A DNA stretch of 31,278 nucleotides from positions 64,001 through 95,278 of IMG/VR virus record IMGVR_UViG_3300022932_000002. One strand, given 5' to 3'. Below are positions 24,978 to 31,278 of the stretch, piece by piece. Each line of letters starts with the position of its first letter. The first letter of the stretch is position 1. The notes beneath the pieces are model-generated. The model was given only the letters and a program-made list of their open reading frames with translations. It was not told where the DNA came from and did not search any database. The stretch comes from a virus. A program made the position numbers and the translations under genes.

Positions 24978-25419
24978 AGACTGTAACTGTTTTTGCTTTA
25001 TAGATATATTTGCAAATTAATTTATTAAGCCAATTAATTTTTCCTATGAAAATAATGGAGTCGGATACTAAACCATCAATTTCTGATAAAATAATTTCAT
25101 CAAGATCTGGATTTTCAGCACCCACGTAATAAAAAGAACCTTTGGGAATAATAAATAAACTATTATTATCTTCCATAGTAGGTTTTTTAGTTTCTATTTC
25201 AAATCTAGAATGATAACCATAGTTTATAGCATCATATCCCTTATTATTTCTATAATCTGGAAAAATTAGCTTGTGCATATTTACTAACTCCTGTTTTTTA
25301 TATCTAATATACTTATGTTGCTGATGATATGAATAATTTCTTCTAGTCAAATATTTATAAACTAAAATATTATCTTTAGCTAATAAATACTTTCTTTCTG
25401 CTGGTACTACTAAACACAT
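24970..25419 (-). CDS. Hypothetical protein, 149 aa
   Basis: This protein begins MCLVVPAERKYLLAKDNILV. It contains an aromatic/basic segment (YSYHQQHKYIRYKKQELV), NYGYHSRFE near residue 66, IIPKGSFYYVG around 90 and a C-terminal SDSIIFIGKI. The layout, a short start Met-Cys-Leu, a Tyr-Lys-containing strand, a Gly-(Tyr/Phe)-His-Ser segment and a IIPKGSxYY segment, recurs in small phage proteins of Bacteroidota that I have seen only as hypothetical. No catalytic site is evident. The stop and start overlap as TAATG with the upstream gene. Confidence 0.7.
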   Translation of the reverse strand: MCLVVPAERKYLLAKDNILVYKYLTRRNYSYHQQHKYIRYKKQELVNMHKLIFPDYRNNKGYDAINYGYHSRFEIETKKPTMEDNNSLFIIPKGSFYYVGAENPDLDEIILSEIDGLVSDSIIFIGKINWLNKLICKYIYKAKTVTVYE

Positions 25420-26225
25420 TATTTTTTAAGATTAGATAAATAGTCTATTAATTCTTGTTTGATAGATGATTCTTCATCAATGTTAAAGAAATTGATAATT
25501 TCATTAACACTATAAGAAGGTTTATTTAATTGAATATACTTCTCAGCTGCTTCTTTTGTTGAAAAATATCTATAAAAGTCTTTAGTACAAAAGTTACTAA
25601 TATCCTTGAATTGTCCAATTATAAAAGAACCTGGAAAACTATTATCAAATAAAATATGATATGGTGAATCACCTTCAAAAATATCTACAGCATCTTCTGT
25701 TGTGAATAAAGGAGTTCTAGCTTTTACTAATTTATCTATATCTAACCATTTTCCAAGACGTTTATTTGTATGAGGAAAGCTTAATATTCCTTTACCTTTA
25801 TCTGCTGGAGCAATTTCAAACTCAATTGCATTTAACGTAAAAGAATATACTTGATCTTTATGTTGATAATTTAAATTCTCATTAACAGTAAAAATTTCAC
25901 CATCAGATAATCTTTTTATTGAATGGATTTTGTAAAGCATTGGTCTATTTAAAAACCAACTTTCCTTAAATTCACCATAAAAATTAATATCTTTAGCCCA
26001 GGAAAAAGTTTTATCTTTTCTCAAAGTTCCAATCCCACCTGAAGTATAAAAACTTAAAATTTCATACTCTTTTTTTTTAATTTCTTCCCAGAATTCGGGA
26101 TATTCAGTTGGATTCACTAGTGTATGACCTTTATTAGTGTAATAGACTGTTTCACAGTTAGGATTATGACATTCTAAAGGCATTGTAAATCCAGGATAAT
26201 TCTTTATTAATTTAAATGTTCTCAT
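25419..26225 (-). CDS. Hypothetical protein, 268 aa
   Basis: No family is recognised. Near the N-terminus is MPLECHNPNCETVYYTNKG, with two Cys spaced CHNPNC that could bind metal, although no second pair follows. The middle is beta-rich with a KRLSDGEIFTVNENL strand pair, and the C-terminal part reads FSTKEAAEKYIQLNKPSYS. This last segment is common in phage proteins that carry a short repeat-like helix. The gene is 1 base downstream of the DnaB-like helicase stop and overlaps the next gene by TAATG. A DNA-associated role is suggested only by position. Confidence 0.7.
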   Translation of the reverse strand: MRTFKLIKNYPGFTMPLECHNPNCETVYYTNKGHTLVNPTEYPEFWEEIKKKEYEILSFYTSGGIGTLRKDKTFSWAKDINFYGEFKESWFLNRPMLYKIHSIKRLSDGEIFTVNENLNYQHKDQVYSFTLNAIEFEIAPADKGKGILSFPHTNKRLGKWLDIDKLVKARTPLFTTEDAVDIFEGDSPYHILFDNSFPGSFIIGQFKDISNFCTKDFYRYFSTKEAAEKYIQLNKPSYSVNEIINFFNIDEESSIKQELIDYLSNLKK

Positions 26226-26226
26226 A

Positions 26227-27408
26227 TTATTTCTTTCTATTTAGTAATTCATCTGCTTTGAGATAATATCTCTCTAGTTCAGTTTTTTCATTAGGTAAGG
26301 GTAATTCAGAAAATCTATTAGTTGCACCATCAAACAATAACGGAATGTTTTTATTAGGTATTCCAATTCTATTCTTAAGTACCATAATACAACGATAAGT
26401 ATCTCTAAATCTATTAATATCATATTTCATATGTTCCTCAAAACCATATCTATCAGGAGAATATAATCCTAAAATAACATAGTCATCCCTCTGAATTTCT
26501 AAGTTATTAGCCAAGCCAGACAATGTAGGATATGTTTTTTCGACAATACTTTTACCTGTATTAGTAAATTGTTGAGATTCATTAGATTGTCCTTGTTGTT
26601 GTACATTAACTACAGTCCATTTCCAATGTTTACTAATTTGATTATTACAATATTCAGTACTCCATTTACCCATAGCCTCATGCTGAGACAACATTTTATT
26701 TTTATACTTATCAAATTCACCCTGTATTAGGCTTATATGATCTGTAATAACAATAACATGTTCATTAGGATCATTAGGTTCATAATGAGAATAAACCTTT
26801 TCTGTTGTTTTGGTAACTACACCTTCAGAGTTAGTATGGGTAAACTCTACTTCATTCCAAACATGAGTACCAGCTTTTTCAGAATAAGATCTACATCTTT
26901 TATAAAGACCTGTAGGATTAAAAGTAGAATCTACGACATCAATATAGTTCATATAGTAGTCTACTTCTTCTTGACAATCTTCTATAAGTGCTAATAAGTT
27001 ATCATCAATATACTCTTCTCTAAGTCCCTTTAACATTGCAGGATCTATTCTTACTTTATGTTTCATTGCTAAGACAGCAGAAATTAAAGAATCTATAAAC
27101 TCTTCCTGAGATTCCTCAAGAGCAAAATAAATTATTTTAACCTTAAGTTTAGATTCAGGGTGATTTCTAGCATAATCTAATGGAAGTATTACAAATAGCT
27201 GCTTGGTTAACTGGGTCTTTCCAATCCCCGACGCAGCTGAAATCTTATAATTGATTCCTTTTACAACTCCAGGTACACTTTTAGATAGTCTAGGAAACTT
27301 TTCATAAAAGGGAATACAAATCATTTCTCCTTTATCTCTAATTTCCTTAATTCTTCGAATATCTTCTATTCTTTCCTGAACTTTAGTTTTTCTAGTTTCT
27401 TCTTTCAT
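26227..27408 (-). CDS. DnaB-like replicative helicase (SF4 RecA-fold)
   Basis: This 393-residue protein carries the RecA-like motor of hexameric helicases that unwind DNA 5' to 3' at the fork. The Walker A segment is KISAASGIGKTQLTK (Lys64, Thr65). The usual first glycine of GxxxxGK is Ala58. The catalytic glutamate lies in IIYFALEES (Glu98), Walker B in VIVITDHISLIQGE, and the H3 glutamine region in TVVNVQQQGQS. A short N-terminal part (about 45 residues) replaces the larger DnaB N-domain. The start overlaps the winged-helix-like gene stop by TAATG. It would pair with the primase encoded downstream in the same module. Confidence 0.9.
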   Translation of the reverse strand: MKEETRKTKVQERIEDIRRIKEIRDKGEMICIPFYEKFPRLSKSVPGVVKGINYKISAASGIGKTQLTKQLFVILPLDYARNHPESKLKVKIIYFALEESQEEFIDSLISAVLAMKHKVRIDPAMLKGLREEYIDDNLLALIEDCQEEVDYYMNYIDVVDSTFNPTGLYKRCRSYSEKAGTHVWNEVEFTHTNSEGVVTKTTEKVYSHYEPNDPNEHVIVITDHISLIQGEFDKYKNKMLSQHEAMGKWSTEYCNNQISKHWKWTVVNVQQQGQSNESQQFTNTGKSIVEKTYPTLSGLANNLEIQRDDYVILGLYSPDRYGFEEHMKYDINRFRDTYRCIMVLKNRIGIPNKNIPLLFDGATNRFSELPLPNEKTELERYYLKADELLNRKK

Positions 27409-27971
27409 TAGAAATCCTCAAATAATTTATCTTGTTGTTTATCTAAGAATTCTTGTTTAGAATCTAAATCTTCAACTAGACTTCGTAATAATGATACATT
27501 GTCTTTACTGATAAGATAATCAGCACATATCATAAAACTATAGTTTTCTTTTTTCTTTTCATCTATATATATCTTGGTAGCTTCAAATATTCTTTCTTTA
27601 TCTATCTTTTCATCTTTTACGAAAACTGTCATTTTACTCAAACAACTTTTACTATCTCCCCTCACAGGTCTACCTCCAGATTTAACTCCCATTGGAAATA
27701 AATTTCTCCATTCTTGAATCCATTCTTTTACTTTGAGATATTCCTTATGTACCTTTAGTAAATCAATAGCTGGTTTTCTTAATATATAACCTGAATCAGT
27801 TATTTTAAGCCATCCATCTCTCTCTAAGATCTTGATACATGAATTTATATCGGTAGATTCATTTACAATTGTATGTAAATCTATTTCATTGTATAAACCA
27901 AATAGAATTACATACATTGTAGGAGCTAGATTTAATCTCTTTAATTTTTCTAAATCAATAGATAATTCCAT
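27408..27971 (-). CDS. Winged-helix-like protein upstream of the replicative helicase
   Basis: This 187-residue protein is not recognised by name. Residues 1-70 look like a winged helix: helices in LAPTMYVILFGLYNEID and NSCIKILERDGW, followed by a beta hairpin (WLKITDSGYILRKPA). The C-terminal part has EWRNLFPMGVKSGGRP and a helical segment EATKIYIDEKKKENYSFMICADYLISKD. Small proteins of this plan next to DnaB-type helicases in phages often act as replication initiators or helicase loaders. The TAATG overlap with the helicase gene agrees with coupled synthesis. This role is inference. A transcription regulator is the alternative. Confidence 0.72.
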   Translation of the reverse strand: MELSIDLEKLKRLNLAPTMYVILFGLYNEIDLHTIVNESTDINSCIKILERDGWLKITDSGYILRKPAIDLLKVHKEYLKVKEWIQEWRNLFPMGVKSGGRPVRGDSKSCLSKMTVFVKDEKIDKERIFEATKIYIDEKKKENYSFMICADYLISKDNVSLLRSLVEDLDSKQEFLDKQQDKLFEDF

Positions 27972-28200
27972 ATTTTTGCTTTCTATTTTCTAATTCATAA
28001 TCCTCAGACTGTATATAAAGACTATGATAGCCTTTTATGTCTTCGGGCGTACAATCTACTTCAAATAATTCATTTATTGCAGCAGAAAGCTCCTCTGGAG
28101 TTTCTAATAAAGGATTATCTAAATAAACTAATTTAAGCATCAAACTCAAATCAGCTAATTGTACTTTTGATTTGATTAATTTTTTCTCTGAGTTCTTCAT
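27955..28200 (-). CDS. Small hypothetical protein, ~81 aa
   Basis: With the ATG at 28200 (MKNSEKKLIKSKVQLA) the protein has 81 residues. An in-frame ATG at 28212 would add four. It overlaps the SF2 helicase end by 50 bases and the next gene by 17 bases. The middle, TPEELSAAINELFEVDCTPE, is a helix-turn-helix-sized segment of two short helices, followed by YHSLYIQSEDYELEN. Such segments recur in crAss-like phage small proteins of unknown role. Overlap at both ends within a packed operon supports expression. Confidence 0.62.
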   Translation of the reverse strand: MKNSEKKLIKSKVQLADLSLMLKLVYLDNPLLETPEELSAAINELFEVDCTPEDIKGYHSLYIQSEDYELENRKQKYGIIY

Positions 28201-29272
28201 AACTATTAACATTAATTACATTAAAATTAGCAAATGATTCCTTAACCCATTTTTCTTCTACTGTATTCTTGACAACAATTCTAATAAGTATAGCATGCTT
28301 GTTAGTATCCTTTCTTATTAGTCTTCCAAGTCTTTGAATACTTTGTTTTTCTTTTGATGAACCAGATCCTATTACTCCATAAGCTAATCTTGGAAGTGTT
28401 ACTCCCTCATCAAATATTTTAGCTGTAGAAATAAGTTTCACTTTAGTCCTACCATCTTTAAATTTATTAAGTAATATCTGTCTCTTCTTAATTGACATAT
28501 TACTATGTATCGAGACACAAGATTCTCCTAATAAATCTGAAACCTCATCTGCTTCAACCTTAGTTAAAGAGAATATAATTCCATATTCTCCTTTAAATAA
28601 ATCAGATAATTTACCAATTAATTTAAGTTTATTGCTAGATCTATAAATTAATTTCTTTCTGGTGTTAATCTGTTTCCAGCTTTGTCTTCCAAATGCTATA
28701 TAAGTATAATCTATAATAGATGTAGCTTTATCATATAAATCTTTCTCTTCGTCAGTTAAATCTACATTAATAGTAAATATAGTGAACTCGGATACCAAAT
28801 CTAAATCTCTTGCTTCAGATACTACTAATGAATCGACTATAGTTAAATAAGGATTCAATAGTTGCTCTTGTTTCTCTGTAATAGAAGCAGATAAGCCTAG
28901 AATAGCTCTATATTTTCTAGTATCAAAAAATGTCATTCTATTTTCACTAGTAACATTATGAATTTCATCAAGTACTACCAGACTATAAGTAGACACTATA
29001 TCAGCAATAGAATGATAACATATAAAATCACAATACTTAAGTAGTTTAAGTTTTTTGAATTTCTTAAATTCAGCTTGGAAATTCTCTATAACAGCATAAG
29101 TTGGACATACAATAAGTATTCTTTCATCAGGATATTTATTTATGAAATGTTCAGAAGCTAGTATACCAGCAAAAGTTTTACCTGAACCAGTACCATACTG
29201 TAATATACCAGCATATGAATTACTAGCCCATTTATTTAGCCCTTTTCTGATTATTTCTTCTCTAATATCCAC
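28151..29272 (-). CDS. SF2 DNA helicase (UvsW/DEAD-box-like)
   Basis: This 373-residue protein has helicase superfamily 2 motifs in order: I QYGTGSGKT (25-33), Ia LIVCPTYAV, II VVLDEIHNV (DEIH 102-105), III LGLSASI (126-131) and VI QSIQRLGRLIRKD near the C-terminus. Phage enzymes of this kind (T4 UvsW type) remodel forks and recombination intermediates by branch migration. The start is GTG at 29272, because the codon immediately before is an in-frame TAA (the junction reads TAGTAAGTG) and no ATG lies close downstream. The 3' end overlaps the next gene by 50 bases. The lack of additional domains fits the compact phage type. Confidence 0.92.
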   Translation of the reverse strand: MDIREEIIRKGLNKWASNSYAGILQYGTGSGKTFAGILASEHFINKYPDERILIVCPTYAVIENFQAEFKKFKKLKLLKYCDFICYHSIADIVSTYSLVVLDEIHNVTSENRMTFFDTRKYRAILGLSASITEKQEQLLNPYLTIVDSLVVSEARDLDLVSEFTIFTINVDLTDEEKDLYDKATSIIDYTYIAFGRQSWKQINTRKKLIYRSSNKLKLIGKLSDLFKGEYGIIFSLTKVEADEVSDLLGESCVSIHSNMSIKKRQILLNKFKDGRTKVKLISTAKIFDEGVTLPRLAYGVIGSGSSKEKQSIQRLGRLIRKDTNKHAILIRIVVKNTVEEKWVKESFANFNVINVNSYEELREKINQIKSTIS

Positions 29273-29275
29273 TTA

Positions 29276-29758
29276 CTATGATTTAATATTTAATCTTTCC
29301 TTTAATCTTTGGTCAACCAATGTTTCAATTCTCTTATTTAATTGACCATCAGTTAAAGTATCTGTTATTTTAACAATAGACAATTCTAATTTCTGATTAA
29401 ACATTTTTAGCATTTCATTTCTGTCTATATCCTTATGAACTAAATTCCAAACTTCTTCCCTAGCTATACTTTCTATTTTTTCACGAATTAAGGCAGTAAT
29501 TTGATCTCCTAATACTACAAATTTAGCTTCTCTATATCCAGGATTTAATACTTTTTCTTTTAAATACTCTGAATCTATTAGAATTTGTTTAACACTGTTT
29601 TCTAATCCAGTTTCTATAAGCTTTGTTCCAATTGCTTTAAGATGTTTGTTAGTAAATGCTTGTACAATAGAATTTCTGATCTCTATTTCTAATTCGGAAT
29701 CTCCACCTATTAATCTTTCTAAAGCTTCTAATGAAGCTATTTGTATTTTTACACTCAT
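29276..29758 (-). CDS. Hypothetical protein, 160 aa, helical
   Basis: No family is recognised. The protein is mainly helical, beginning VKIQIASLEALERLIGGDSE and continuing through charged amphipathic helices (EIRNSIVQAF, ALIREKIESIAREEVW, KRIETLVDQRLKERLNIK), so it may be a coiled-coil oligomer. It lies between the polymerase and the SF2 helicase genes with 10- and 3-base spacing. Similar proteins starting LIGGD-SE occur in tailed phages, though only as hypothetical. A DNA polymerase accessory role is possible from position. Confidence 0.7.
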   Translation of the reverse strand: MSVKIQIASLEALERLIGGDSELEIEIRNSIVQAFTNKHLKAIGTKLIETGLENSVKQILIDSEYLKEKVLNPGYREAKFVVLGDQITALIREKIESIAREEVWNLVHKDIDRNEMLKMFNQKLELSIVKITDTLTDGQLNKRIETLVDQRLKERLNIKS

Positions 29759-29768
29759 AATTAATTAT

Positions 29769-31278
29769 TTAATGTTCCCATAAGTTTGATATTACTGCTT
29801 CTGCTTTTAATGGTACTCTTTTGCACCATAATGCTCCAGCAGTTTCCATTAATTCTTGAAGTTTTGTTTTTGCATAGTCTTTTAATTCTTCATCTGATTC
29901 TAATACAATCTCATCATGGACTAACAGAACTATTTTAATTTTATCTAATAGATTTTCAGATGTAATCCATTCATGTAGTAACACAACAGCATACTTTGTA
30001 ATAGATCCTGCTTCTCCTTGAATACTGTAATTCTGAGCAGCTCTGCCCATTTGGCCTTGCAACTTATTAACAAGCTTATAATCATGATTCCACTCAGCTT
30101 CTTTTAATCGGTCATAGTCTTTGAAATAAAATTTCCTTTTGGTAAGTTTATCAATTAGTATATAACCTTGTCTCAAGCTCTTATCCCTTTCACTTTGGAA
30201 GTAAGCTTTTAAGCCTGGAAAAGCATTGAAATATGCATTATAAACTGCATCTCCTTCAGCTGTGGTAATTCCTAAATTAGCTGCAATAGTGAAACCATTA
30301 CCACCGTAATCAATAGCAAAACCACTTGCTTTTACTTTCTGCCTTAAGTCCTTTCTAATATGCTTGACATCTTCTAAGGCTATATCAGCTAGCTCAGTCT
30401 TATAGACTAGTTTAGCTGTATAGGAATGCAAATCTCCCAAGTTCTTATCAAAGAATACCAATAAATCCTTGTCTAGAGATTTATTAGCTAAGATAATTTT
30501 TTCCTGTCCAGAATAATCCGCATTAATAAGAGATTTGTTAGAAGGAGCATCAAAAGCATATCTAAATTCATGTCTTGCAGGAATATTTTGCAAATTAGGT
30601 CCAGCAGAACTAATTCTACCAGTATTTAGTATCTGTTTATAATTAGAATGCAGTCTTCCTGTTATAGGATTAATATGCTTGAAGAAACTTACACCAAAAG
30701 TAGTAATAGTTTGTTCTGATTCTTTAGCTCTTAAATATAATCTTACAAATTCTCTAGTAAGCGAATCTAACTCTTCTTTAATTAATAAAGGTCTCACTTC
30801 CTTAGCTTCAACGGTATAACTTAATTTACCTGTAGTTTTTGAAACAGCTAAAGGACAGATTCCTAGAAATTTAAAAAAATCTATCACTTGTTTAGAAGAA
30901 GTCCATTGTATATTACATTTAGGTTCTTCTGAGAAAAGATCCAGTTGTCTATTTATAAATCTAGAATTAGAATAGTTAGTTATAATGAAAGCATTTAAAT
31001 CTTTTATCAGAGAGTTAAATTCAATCAGATTTTCATCATATGTAGCTTTCCATTTTTCTTTGTTAAAATTAACTCCATTATATTCAATCTCTGCTAATGC
31101 TACTAAAAATCTCATTTCTAGTTTTACACATTGCATTAAATCTCTGCGTTGAATTTCTATTAGTTGTTTCTCTCGAATCCTTACAGGAAATTCAATATCT
31201 TCAGCACCATATTTAATTTGAGAAGAAGTAAAAGGAGTTGAGCCTATACTAAGGAATTCTAATCTTATAGCTTTTTCT
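29769..31278 (-). CDS. Family A DNA polymerase, 5' end beyond the right edge
   Basis: The frame runs open to the last base, so the N-terminal part is missing. The ATG at 31136 is internal. Just upstream of it the translation reads YGAEDIEF, matching the third exonuclease motif (YxxxD) of the 3'-5' proofreading domain, so at least the end of that domain is present. Polymerase motif A is NADYSGQEKIILAN, motif B is LRQKVKASGFAIDYGGNGF and motif C is LLVHDEIVLE. A tyrosine in motif B suggests efficient use of ddNTPs, as in T7. This is the replicative polymerase of the module. crAss-like phages carry either family A or family B polymerase, so this one is an A-type member. Confidence 0.96.
   Translation of the reverse strand, partial: EKAIRLEFLSIGSTPFTSSQIKYGAEDIEFPVRIREKQLIEIQRRDLMQCVKLEMRFLVALAEIEYNGVNFNKEKWKATYDENLIEFNSLIKDLNAFIITNYSNSRFINRQLDLFSEEPKCNIQWTSSKQVIDFFKFLGICPLAVSKTTGKLSYTVEAKEVRPLLIKEELDSLTREFVRLYLRAKESEQTITTFGVSFFKHINPITGRLHSNYKQILNTGRISSAGPNLQNIPARHEFRYAFDAPSNKSLINADYSGQEKIILANKSLDKDLLVFFDKNLGDLHSYTAKLVYKTELADIALEDVKHIRKDLRQKVKASGFAIDYGGNGFTIAANLGITTAEGDAVYNAYFNAFPGLKAYFQSERDKSLRQGYILIDKLTKRKFYFKDYDRLKEAEWNHDYKLVNKLQGQMGRAAQNYSIQGEAGSITKYAVVLLHEWITSENLLDKIKIVLLVHDEIVLESDEELKDYAKTKLQELMETAGALWCKRVPLKAEAVISNLWEH

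Noticed and set aside
31134-31136. ATG as start of the DNA polymerase
   Set aside because: The frame is open to base 31278 and encodes an exonuclease motif upstream, so this Met is internal.
1-31278. Stop-codon recoding (TAG as Gln or TGA as Trp), known in some crAss-like phages
   Set aside because: TGA, TAG and TAA are all used at coherent gene ends, and long genes stay open with the standard code.
1-31278. tRNA genes, CRISPR arrays, insertion sequences, retroelements
   Set aside because: No cloverleaf, repeat-spacer pattern, transposase or reverse transcriptase motif was seen; gaps between genes are too short for most of these.

Overview
The window looks like part of a crAss-like phage (Crassvirales) genome, so the likely host is a member of the Bacteroidota. 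The evidence is a giant single-chain RNA polymerase with a DFDID catalytic motif flanked by two other large virion-type proteins, very A+T-rich DNA, A-rich leaders with almost no Shine-Dalgarno sequences, and a separate replication module on the opposite strand. The standard bacterial code fits throughout. I saw no tRNA, integrase, transposase or CRISPR array.

Left arm (1-11595, + strand): three tightly linked large genes. They are the C-terminal part of a virion cargo protein (open at the left edge), a 2329-residue virion RNA polymerase with an HExxH metallopeptidase-like motif near its N-terminus, and a 1037-residue probable cargo protein. They end at a bidirectional terminator (about 11604-11628), where the two transcription units converge.

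Right arm (31278 to 11627, - strand), in direction of transcription: family A DNA polymerase (open at the right edge), a 160-aa protein, an SF2 helicase, an 85-aa-class small protein, a winged-helix-like protein, a DnaB-like helicase, two unknown proteins, a MazG-like/DUF1599 protein, a tandem NUMOD1-like protein, ThyX, an 80-aa protein, a Sak4-like P-loop ATPase whose Walker motifs are in swapped order, MazG, a 119-aa protein, an SSB-like protein, a TOPRIM primase and a RusA-like resolvase. This is a nearly complete replication, recombination and dNTP-supply module.

Between the resolvase and the final repair genes lies the most interesting block (19391 to 15282). It is a ubiquitin-like conjugation cassette: a 78-aa beta-grasp protein ending in SGK, a 50-aa ORF, an intrinsic terminator, a 521-aa E2-like protein with a candidate catalytic Cys324, a JAMM metallopeptidase with a perfect HxHx7SxxD motif, and a ThiF/MoeB-type E1. 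The gene logic is that of bacterial Bil-type and PRTRC-type systems: the peptidase trims the modifier, E1 adenylates it, E2 transfers it, and the peptidase may also deconjugate it. Here it sits inside a phage replication operon. A 292-aa unknown protein, a FEN-type 5' nuclease, a 256-aa unknown protein, a 53-aa ORF, uracil-DNA glycosylase and a 140-aa unknown protein complete the operon.
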